Assembly (NCBI GenBank): GCA_028717165.1
Contig: JAQUOK010000270.1
Coordinates: 1-5,339 of the forward strand
Length of the DNA stretch: 5,339 nt
Direction of reading: 5' to 3'
From: Victivallaceae bacterium
GTDB lineage: Bacteria; Verrucomicrobiota; Lentisphaeria; Victivallales; Victivallaceae
The position numbers and the translations under genes are program-made. The notes beneath the pieces were generated by a model. It was given only the letters and a program-made list of their open reading frames with translations. It made no database searches and was not told where the DNA came from. Within the stretch, counting starts at the first letter, position 1. The number at the start of each line of letters is the position of its first letter. This document shows, piece by piece, positions 1 through 5,306 of the stretch.

Positions 1-1
1 G

Positions 2-376
2 GGTTATATTCATCTGGGACAGGCGGCGACGACGCTTTCCGGCGGGGAAGCGCAGCGGGTCAAGCTGGCGGCGGAACTTTCGCGTATTCCGCGCGGGCAC
101 ACGATCTATATTCTTGACGAACCGACGACCGGGCTGCACCTGGCGGACATCAAACAACTCCTCAGCGTTCTTTTCCAGCTCCGGGACAAGGGTAATACGG
201 TACTGGTTATCGAACATAATCTGGACGTGATCAAAACCGCCGACCATGTAATCGACCTGGGGCCGGAAGGCGGCGAGGCCGGAGGCCGCGTTATCGCCTG
301 CGGTGCGCCCGAAGAAATAGCTGAAGTCAAAAAATCATATACCGGACAATACCTTAAGAAATATTTAAAAGATTGA
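2..376 (+). CDS. uvrA: UvrA, excinuclease ABC subunit A (C-terminal end, partial)
   Basis: The reading frame is open from the left edge to TGA at 374-376, giving the last 124 residues of a protein of about 940 in this family. UvrA is the ATPase that, with UvrB, finds bulky DNA lesions in nucleotide-excision repair in the cytoplasm. Visible here is the end of the second ABC ATPase domain. The ABC signature LSGGEAQRVKLAAEL starts at base 35, the Walker B segment YILDEPTTGLH lies at about 107-139, and the H-loop histidine of VIEHNLDVIK is at 215-217. The tail GGRVIACGAPEEIAEVKKSYTGQYLKKYL is typical of UvrA; the GTPEE-like turn and SYTGQYL distinguish it from ordinary ABC transporter ATPases. 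The start, the first ATPase domain and the zinc modules lie outside the window. The gene converges on the minus-strand kinase gene. A repeat element begins six bases after its stop, and no T-tract terminator of its own is evident. Confidence 0.96.
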   Translation, partial: GYIHLGQAATTLSGGEAQRVKLAAELSRIPRGHTIYILDEPTTGLHLADIKQLLSVLFQLRDKGNTVLVIEHNLDVIKTADHVIDLGPEGGEAGGRVIACGAPEEIAEVKKSYTGQYLKKYLKD

Positions 377-382
377 ATGCCG

Positions 383-441
383 AACATCGAATGAAAATAC
401 CGGGAGCATAATGCCGGGAGCGCCGGTCGCCAGTCCGGCAT
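383..441 (+). repeat. 59-bp inverted-repeat element, left copy (downstream of uvrA)
   Basis: These 59 bases are, by eye, a perfect reverse complement of 861-919. The element has two parts. The first is AACATCGAATGAAAATACCG followed by GGAGCATA. The second is a GC-rich block at 411-441 that starts ATGCCGG and ends CCGGCAT, so it can fold into a 7-bp stem, with a further GCG/CGC stem closing a CCGGT loop inside. The copy begins six bases after the uvrA stop codon. It has the look of a REP-type or other short dispersed intergenic repeat that folds in the 3' untranslated RNA. Similarity falls off quickly on both sides of the 59 bases. Identity as a genome-wide family is inferred, because only two copies are visible. 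Confidence 0.85.
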
Positions 442-480
442 TGGAACGTTGGATGTCGAATGAACAGTGAATGATGAAAA
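442..480 (+). repeat. Degenerate GAATGA/GATGTCGAATG-type repeats flanking the left element
   Basis: The stretch following the left 59-bp copy is a run of imperfect short units: GGATGTCGAATGA, ACAGTGAATGATGA. They resemble, on the opposite strand and with mismatches, the TTCGATGTT units beside the right copy. Similar ATCGAATG/TTCGATG strings are known to me from intergenic regions of some PVC-group bacteria. Their function is unknown and the boundaries given here are approximate. Confidence 0.4.
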
Positions 481-523
481 CGAAAATAAGTTGCGGCCAA
501 TGATCTTTACAAATATCAGAAAT

Positions 524-531
524 AAGGAAGG
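524..531 (+). promoter_or_regulatory. Ribosome binding site of the small gene at 538
   Basis: AAGGAAGG lies six bases before the ATG at 538-540, a good purine-rich Shine-Dalgarno sequence at normal spacing. It is the main reason to treat the 28-codon frame that follows as the start of a genuine gene rather than chance. Confidence 0.55.
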
Positions 532-537
532 AAAAAA

Positions 538-778
538 ATGTCAAAAGTACCCAAATATGCAGAACTGGAAAAAATGGAACTTGAAGATTTAATAAAAAGA
601 CACGATGAAGACCTTGAAAGCTAGTATTGATTCGAGTTTTTATCTTAAAGAAATTTACTTTCGTAAGAATAGTTAAATTAACCATGAAATGCGTGAAATG
701 ACCAAGCAAATGCGAAACATGACAATAGTAATGCTTATAATAGCTTTTTTAAATCTTATTTTTATTATATTAAAATAA
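538..778 (+). pseudogene. Probable broken gene for a small single-pass membrane protein
   Basis: From ATG at 538, behind a good ribosome binding site, a lysine/glutamate-rich 28-residue peptide (MSKVPKYAELEKMELEDLIK, then RHDEDLES) is read to TAG at 622-624. In the next frame, a continuation reading SIDSSFYLKEIYFRKNS runs from about 623 to TAA at 674-676. After that stop the same frame resumes with INHEMREMTKQMRNM and a hydrophobic helix TIVMLIIAFLNLIFIILK ending at TAA 776-778. Joined, the pieces give about 79 residues: a charged amphipathic N-terminal half and one C-terminal membrane helix. That is a common plan for small bacterial membrane proteins. The simplest reading is one frameshift near 601-622 plus one nonsense change at 674, where CAA to TAA would restore a glutamine. 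The alternative is two independent tiny genes: the 28-residue peptide, and a 29-residue membrane peptide from ATG 689, which lacks a ribosome binding site. The DNA is much more AT-rich than its neighbours. I recognise no named family. Confidence 0.45.
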
Positions 779-828
779 CCAGGGAATCATATATTAACGT
801 CATGTGCAGACATAATTTCTTACACGAC

Positions 829-868
829 AAAAAAACTCCGGCAACAACCTCAAAACAAAAATGCCGGA
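829..868 (-). terminator. Likely rho-independent terminator of the phosphatase-kinase operon
   Basis: Read on the minus strand, TCCGGCA (868-862) is followed 18 bases later by its exact complement TGCCGGA (843-837), then AG and a run of seven T (835-829). This lies 76 bases beyond the kinase stop codon. The 18-base loop is long, which weakens the call. The first stem arm is shared with the end of the right 59-bp repeat, whose own hairpin competes for the same bases and is itself followed by TTTTTGTTTT (about 860-851). Either fold could end transcription. Confidence 0.5.
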
Positions 869-919
869 CTGGCGACCGGCGCTCCCGGCATTATGCTCCC
901 GGTATTTTCATTCGATGTT
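861..919 (-). repeat. 59-bp inverted-repeat element, right copy (downstream of the kinase gene)
   Basis: This is the reverse complement of 383-441, with no mismatch seen over 59 bases. Relative to transcription it has the same orientation as the left copy: each follows the stop codon of its neighbouring gene, here after 24 bases. On the minus strand, its ATGCCGG...CCGGCAT hairpin leads straight into a T-rich stretch, so this copy may contribute to termination. A transcript reading through from either side would contain both arms and could form a 59-bp stem around the AT-rich segment. Confidence 0.85.
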
Positions 920-940
920 GGACGTTCGATGTTCGATGTT
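911..940. repeat. Three TTCGATGTT units beside the right element
   Basis: TTCGATGTT occurs at 911-919, 925-933 and 932-940, the last two overlapping by two bases; the first lies inside the 59-bp element. The array ends three bases before the kinase stop codon (944-946 on the minus strand). The left flank has only one exact unit in the opposite sense (AACATCGAA, 383-391) plus degenerate ones. Short-unit expansion by slippage would explain why the two flanks differ in length. Confidence 0.6.
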
Positions 941-943
941 CAA

Positions 944-3688
944 CTACTTGATTTCCTTTGCGAGGGCCACCCTGAAACCCACAGTATTGTAGGTGTCTTC
1001 GGGCAGGCAGGAATGCCGGTTGGAGACTTTGCAGTATTCGGCGTTGTAGTACCAGTCGCCGCCGCGGATGACTTTATTTTGTCCGATAGTGCTTCCTTTC
1101 GGGTCTTCGGTATTGTAGGGCAGGTAATTGCCGTACCAGTCATAACATATCTCCCAGACATTGCCGCTCATGTCGAACAGTCCGAGTTCGTTGGCCGATT
1201 TCAGGCCCACCTCATGCGGGCGCTGAGCGCCTGGCTTGTTGCCGCACCAGGCGACGAGATCGATGATGTTTGAACCGCTGTAGTGGTGGTTTCCGCTTTT
1301 ATTGCCGCCGCGCGCGGCAAATTCCCATTCCGCTTCAGTGGGCAGCCGGTAAACGTAATTTTTCGGCAGCCGTCCGCGCCGCCTTTCGCGGTCGGTCAGC
1401 CACTGGCAGAAGGCATCCGCGTTATGCCAGCTTATCCAGCATACCGGGTAATTGTTCCCGGTCGGAATGGATGAATCGAAACGGAAGTGACGGAGGTAAT
1501 TATCATCGGCCTGTTTGCTGCCGTTATAGCCGCTGGAGGCTATGAATTCGAGGAATTCGCCGTTGGTTACTTCATACTTGCTCAGCCAGTAGCCGTTTTT
1601 CAGACTTATCAGGCGGCGCGGCCTTTCGTCCGGATGTCCCTTGTCCGACCCCATGTAGAATTTACCGGGTTCGATATAAACAAAATCCATTTTAAGTTCC
1701 GGCAGCGTCCAGTTGTGCCCGCTGATGGGCCCTTGTGAGAGAACCTCTATATAATTATTCACCTTGTCTTTAAGTTTTTTGAATTTTTCCTTTTCTTTTC
1801 TGGACAAATATTGGGAATAGGATGATTTTTCAAAAAAACGGATCATATTAAGGCCGTCGCTGCAGTATTTATAGGCGAGGTCGTTCCGGTCTTTGAGAGA
1901 ACGGCTTCGGGAATATATATTCAGGGCGGCTTCGTAAACCCGTTCGCCTTCACTGCGGGCAAGTTCATATTTGATCTTGCGTTTGTTTAGGATATCTATT
2001 TTTTTGTTCAGGTGGTTCTGTTTACCGGCCTTGTCGAGGGTCAGAATGGCGGCGAGGTCGAAAATCTTGGCGTTGATCTCTCCCGGATTGAACATGGATA
2101 CTTCGGCGGTTTGCAGGATTATCCCGGTCTCGACGTCAAAACACTGCGTCGCGATAGTGATTTCCGGGCCCAGTTGGATGAGCGACCCGGTGAGAAGCAG
2201 TTCCGCCCCGACAAGTTTACCGAATTTTTTGGCGTTCTTATGGTCGATCAGGTCGCTGGTCTGGAAACGCAGTTCGTCCAGGGCTTTTCTTACCTGCGAA
2301 CGGGTCAGGAGCCTGAATTTCCCGGCGAGCGCCTGTTCAAGTTTTATCGCGATGGCTTTGCCGCTGATTTTCGGTTCCACCGAATTGTCAACGGTAAAAT
2401 CAACTACCGCCACCCAGGGGCGGCGCCTGGCCAGGGCCTCGTAGACTTTTTTCTCGACAGTTGCGACTTCCTTGTTTTCTTTGTCGTTGCCGCACAGCAT
2501 ATAGGCCATGTCTATTATCGCCACCGCTTTTTTGACGCTGTTTTCGTCTTTGCACAGGCGTTCCGCCTGGCGCAGGCAGTTTTCGAGTCTCCGGCGCTGT
2601 TCCGCTTCCGTATATTTATATTCCGGCGCCGCCGGCCTTTCCGGCCGGATCCTGGCGTCGTTCGATTTTTCGCCGAAAAACCGGTAAGTGATTTTATTGT
2701 TTTTGCCGAAGTAAAAGAATATTTTTTCAACCAGTAGCAGTAAGGTCAGAAAAAGTATCGCCGCGGCGGCGGTACGCCACAGGAGGAAAGCGAAGGAAAC
2801 TTTTTTCGGCTTATGTATTTTTACCGGTTTTTCACCGCGTTCAACCCGGTTCAGGTCCTCGATGAGTTCAGCCGGGGTCTGCTGCCGGTCTCCGGGATTT
2901 TTCGCCAGCATCCGGTCGATCAGGAGTGAAAGGTTTTTCGGGCATTGGCTGTTCAGTCTATGGACGCTTGGGGGAATGTCGTTCAGATGCTGCATGGCAT
3001 AGCCGGAAACGGCGGGGCCGGGAAACGGGGTTATGCCGGTCAGCATTTGGTAAGCGGTGCAGCCGAGGGAATATAAGTCTGAACGGTGATCGATCTTGTC
3101 TTTGCCGGAATGCTGTTCCGGGCTCATATACGGCGGCGTACCGATGAACTGCCCGGTAGTAGACAGAATTGAAAAAAGCGAATTGCAGTCTTTGGACAAA
3201 CCGAAATCCAGCAGTTTGGCGTTGCCGTTGGCGTCCAGCATGATATTCTGCGGTTTTATATCCCGGTGCAGCAGTCCGATGTCCATTGCCGCCTGCAGGA
3301 CGCCGGCGATCTGGCGCATTATCCTGATAGTTTCGGCGGCGGAGAATATTTTGGGCGGGGATTTGACGGCGGACTTGTCGAAACGGGAGCGCCCGCTCAT
3401 GATTTCCGCCAGGGTTTTGCCCTCGACGTATTCCATTACGATATACTGCAGATGCCCGTTGTTGTCTTCCCCGACGTCAAGGATTTTTACGACGTTGGGA
3501 TGGGAGAGTTTCTGCGCGAGACGGGCTTCCTGCCGGAAACGCTTCAGGTATTCGGCTTCGTAAGTAAATTGCTGGAAAAGGGTCTTTACGGCAACAATCC
3601 GGCCGTCGGGGGCACGGGCTTTATCGACTCTGCCCACGGCTCCGTAACCGAGCGGTTCGAGGATTTCATATGGTCCGATCTTGTCCAT
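944..3688 (-). CDS. Transmembrane Ser/Thr protein kinase with CsgG-like and FGE-sulfatase-like C-terminal domains
   Basis: This 914-residue protein joins a eukaryotic-type (Hanks) kinase to an extracytoplasmic tail. Kinase domain, about 7-280: glycine loop LGYGAVGRV (13-21), VAVK lysine 35, helix-C glutamate 54, HRDIKPQN (141-148) with D143, DFG (161-163), GTPPYMSPEQ (183-192), DLYSLG (204-209) and arginine 268. All are intact and it is an RD kinase. A basic stretch (KIHKPKK) precedes a membrane helix at about 304-327, placing the kinase inside the cell and the rest outside. After a charged, probably helical linker, residues 423-535 (PWVAVVDF, then LLTRSQVRKALDEL, VGAELLLTGSL) resemble CsgG/LpoB-type domains. 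A lysine/glutamate-rich helical stretch (about 555-650) leads to an FGE-sulfatase domain (660-910) with LPTEAEWEFAARGG, MSGNVWE and GFRVA. Of the two FGE catalytic cysteines only C886 remains; the other position is Y881. The ATG is the first available, since an in-frame stop lies two codons upstream; the ribosome binding site is weak. It probably forms an operon with the phosphatase gene 75 bases upstream. The substrate is unknown. Confidence 0.93.
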   Translation of the reverse strand: MDKIGPYEILEPLGYGAVGRVDKARAPDGRIVAVKTLFQQFTYEAEYLKRFRQEARLAQKLSHPNVVKILDVGEDNNGHLQYIVMEYVEGKTLAEIMSGRSRFDKSAVKSPPKIFSAAETIRIMRQIAGVLQAAMDIGLLHRDIKPQNIMLDANGNAKLLDFGLSKDCNSLFSILSTTGQFIGTPPYMSPEQHSGKDKIDHRSDLYSLGCTAYQMLTGITPFPGPAVSGYAMQHLNDIPPSVHRLNSQCPKNLSLLIDRMLAKNPGDRQQTPAELIEDLNRVERGEKPVKIHKPKKVSFAFLLWRTAAAAILFLTLLLLVEKIFFYFGKNNKITYRFFGEKSNDARIRPERPAAPEYKYTEAEQRRRLENCLRQAERLCKDENSVKKAVAIIDMAYMLCGNDKENKEVATVEKKVYEALARRRPWVAVVDFTVDNSVEPKISGKAIAIKLEQALAGKFRLLTRSQVRKALDELRFQTSDLIDHKNAKKFGKLVGAELLLTGSLIQLGPEITIATQCFDVETGIILQTAEVSMFNPGEINAKIFDLAAILTLDKAGKQNHLNKKIDILNKRKIKYELARSEGERVYEAALNIYSRSRSLKDRNDLAYKYCSDGLNMIRFFEKSSYSQYLSRKEKEKFKKLKDKVNNYIEVLSQGPISGHNWTLPELKMDFVYIEPGKFYMGSDKGHPDERPRRLISLKNGYWLSKYEVTNGEFLEFIASSGYNGSKQADDNYLRHFRFDSSIPTGNNYPVCWISWHNADAFCQWLTDRERRRGRLPKNYVYRLPTEAEWEFAARGGNKSGNHHYSGSNIIDLVAWCGNKPGAQRPHEVGLKSANELGLFDMSGNVWEICYDWYGNYLPYNTEDPKGSTIGQNKVIRGGDWYYNAEYCKVSNRHSCLPEDTYNTVGFRVALAKEIK

Positions 3689-3716
3689 CAGGTCTTATTC
3701 TCAGACTGATTTATTT

Positions 3717-3745
3717 AAAATAATGCTTTGTGCTGATAAAATCAA
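3717..3745 (-). promoter_or_regulatory. Possible weak promoter between phosphatase and kinase genes
   Basis: On the minus strand TTGATT (3745-3740) and TATTTT (3722-3717) are 17 bases apart and lie about 29 bases before the kinase ATG. Each box matches four of six sigma70 consensus bases in an AT-rich gap, so chance is a real possibility. If active, it would allow kinase expression apart from the phosphatase. I see no terminator between the two genes. Confidence 0.2.
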
Positions 3746-3763
3746 CCGGGAAGGGAGTAAATT

Positions 3764-5170
3764 TTATTTGTGGTTGATAAGGATCATGGTCTGATCGTCG
3801 ATTTGTTCGGCGGCGAACCTGGAGTTTGATTCCATGATTTTTTCCATGGTGTCGTCCGCAGAATCCCCGGCGCTGCGGGAGTCCTTGAAAACTTTCTGCA
3901 CTCGTTCCAGACCGTATTCCTCGCTGTCGGCGTTCAGGGCTTCGGTGATGCCGTCGGAGAACATCAGCATGGACATATCTTCGGAGAACTGCAGGCAGAT
4001 GGAATCGAAAGAAGCCAGTTCGTCGGGCAGGATGCCCAAAGCCGAACCGTTGGGATAGATTTTTCTTATGTGATTATGGGTATAGGCCAGCAGTTCGGTG
4101 TGTCCGGCGCGGGCGAATTCAAGCAGGGAATTGCGTTTATCCAGAAGACAGCAGCCCAGCGTGACGAAGCGTTCCTCGTCGGTATCGCGGAACAGATTTT
4201 TATTGATTTCCCGCAGAAAACTTTCGATATTTTCAAAATGCCCCACCGAGGAGCGGATGAAACTGCGGGTCATAGCCGTAAGCATGCAGGCCGGTACGCC
4301 TTTTCCGCAGGCGTCGCCGATAACGATCAGCAGCCGGTTTTCGTCTATTTCGATGAAATCGTAAAAGTCCCCGTTGACTTCCTTGGACGAACGGGTAAAG
4401 GCGTGAACAGCGAACTGGTCCCATACGGGGAATGAATTGGGCAGGAGGGACGCCTGGAGCTGTCTGGCGAATTCAAGTTCCTGGTCAATGCGCTGCTGCC
4501 GGCTCAGATCGCGGTATACCGAGATCAGGTTCTGCGCCAGGATGACCTGGGAACTGATAAAACGCAGCCGGCTGAACTGTTCAGGAGAGAAAGCCCCCGA
4601 ATGGCGGCTGTTGACCGCGCAGATGACCCCGGTCAGCATGGCGTCGTGAACCATCGGAACCACCATAACGGTATCGACTTTATTGGCGTTCGGGTAGTTT
4701 TGCAGGCGGTAATCGTTGGTCGCGTCTTCGATAAGCAGGGGCTCGCGGATTTCGCCGACCCGGCCGATCAGGCCGTTTCCGATAACCACTTTTTCATGGC
4801 GCAGCGCTTCGAGCAGGTAGCGCGGCTTGGTCATCATGTAATCCCCGGCGCTCATGGTCAAAGGATAAGCGCCGCTGATCCCGGTTGCCTGCAGATAGTT
4901 GTCTTCGACCTCGTAAATGCATACGGATTCCGCTTCGACCAGGTCGGCGATATAACGCGCGGTGGTAGTCATGGAATTTTCGATCTTTTCAACTTCGCGC
5001 AGACTGTGGGAAAACAGACTGAGGAAATTACCTATTTCCGCTTTCTGGTGCAGCACGTCCTTGATTTTGCTCCGCAGGCGGAAATTTTTACTGCTCAGAT
5101 AAAAATTATAGAAAGCTATTATAGCGAAAGCCGCGACAATAGCAATAATTACAATTATCGGTATATCCAT
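3764..5170 (-). CDS. Membrane-anchored GAF-domain PP2C phosphatase (SpoIIE/RsbU type)
   Basis: This 468-residue protein is predicted to remove phosphate from phospho-Ser/Thr proteins at the cytoplasmic face of the membrane. Residues 3-25 (IPIIVIIAIVAAFAIIAFYN) form an N-terminal membrane anchor followed by basic residues, which suits a cytoplasmic body. Residues about 60-215 form a GAF domain (VESVCIYEV-like strand, GNGLIGRVGEIREPLLIEDA, then VMVVPM and GVICAVN), a likely small-molecule or signal sensor. A helical linker ELEFARQLQASLLPNSFP (231-248) is the usual GAF-to-phosphatase connector. The phosphatase domain (about 255-466) has metal-binding acidic residues D268 (VNGDFYDF), D286 (GDACGKGVP), D406 (FSDGITEA) and D459 (DDQTM), plus ARAGH (353-357), so it should be active. 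The ATG is preceded directly by an in-frame TAA and by GGGTGAT at a sensible Shine-Dalgarno position. It is the first gene of the apparent operon with the kinase. Relatives act on anti-sigma antagonists, but none is encoded here, so the kinase or its targets are equally plausible substrates. Confidence 0.93.
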   Translation of the reverse strand: MDIPIIVIIAIVAAFAIIAFYNFYLSSKNFRLRSKIKDVLHQKAEIGNFLSLFSHSLREVEKIENSMTTTARYIADLVEAESVCIYEVEDNYLQATGISGAYPLTMSAGDYMMTKPRYLLEALRHEKVVIGNGLIGRVGEIREPLLIEDATNDYRLQNYPNANKVDTVMVVPMVHDAMLTGVICAVNSRHSGAFSPEQFSRLRFISSQVILAQNLISVYRDLSRQQRIDQELEFARQLQASLLPNSFPVWDQFAVHAFTRSSKEVNGDFYDFIEIDENRLLIVIGDACGKGVPACMLTAMTRSFIRSSVGHFENIESFLREINKNLFRDTDEERFVTLGCCLLDKRNSLLEFARAGHTELLAYTHNHIRKIYPNGSALGILPDELASFDSICLQFSEDMSMLMFSDGITEALNADSEEYGLERVQKVFKDSRSAGDSADDTMEKIMESNSRFAAEQIDDQTMILINHK

Positions 5171-5241
5171 TTATCACCCAATAAAATTTCGACAATATTC
5201 ATGAAGGCAGTAAAACCGGACCACTTACCTCCCATCACTAC

Positions 5242-5288
5242 ATCATAAGTCGCTAAAATTACTTTTCAAAGCAAAAAAACTTTTTTTT
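5242..5288 (-). promoter_or_regulatory. Sigma70-like promoter with A/T-tract UP-like element for the phosphatase-kinase operon
   Basis: On the minus strand TTGAAA (5269-5264) and TATGAT (5247-5242) are separated by 16 bases, each matching five of six consensus bases. Transcription would begin near 5235 and leave a leader of about 65 bases before the phosphatase ATG. Three bases upstream of the -35 box lies an eight-A, G, seven-T tract (5288-5273), in the place and of the composition expected for an alpha-subunit UP element or a bend. This is the only good promoter candidate I found for the operon. Confidence 0.5.
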
Positions 5289-5306
5289 ACGAAAATTTAC
5301 GTAAAA
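5285..5306. promoter_or_regulatory. Palindrome upstream of the operon promoter, possible operator
   Basis: TTTTACG (5285-5291) and CGTAAAA (5300-5306) are complementary arms around an 8-base AT spacer, and TTTACGTAAA (5296-5305) is a perfect 10-base palindrome inside the same stretch. It overlaps the distal part of the A/T tract, just upstream of the promoter, where an activator or repressor could bind. It could also be a weak transcript end of a gene beyond the right edge. In AT-rich DNA such symmetry arises easily by chance. Confidence 0.25.

Noticed and set aside
383..441. Integron attC site or CRISPR repeat
   Set aside because: There are only two copies, in inverted orientation 419 bases apart, with no attC core-site consensus, no integrase and no regularly spaced direct repeats.
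365..709. Minus-strand open frame of 114 codons antisense to the uvrA end and the island
   Set aside because: Its C-terminal part is a translation of the 59-bp repeat and its middle is antisense to the small membrane-protein remains. It has no ribosome binding site and runs through low-complexity AT-rich DNA.
383..919. Insertion sequence with a transposase
   Set aside because: The 419-bp interior has no transposase-like frame, and I see no target-site duplication outside the arms. At most this is a non-autonomous unit.
893..1273. Plus-strand open frame starting inside the right repeat and continuing antisense to the kinase C-terminus
   Set aside because: It opens with repeat-derived residues (FSFDVGRSMFDV) and then mirrors the conserved FGE-like coding sequence, so it is a shadow.
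2012..2737. Plus-strand frame of 241 codons opposite the kinase gene
   Set aside because: It lies wholly opposite a region whose minus-strand translation has clear domain structure. Long antisense frames are expected with this codon usage, and no homology is recognisable.
4601..5248. Plus-strand frame of 215 codons opposite the GAF domain and operon leader
   Set aside because: The opposite strand encodes a recognisable GAF-PP2C protein with intact motifs; the plus-strand product resembles nothing and includes the promoter region.
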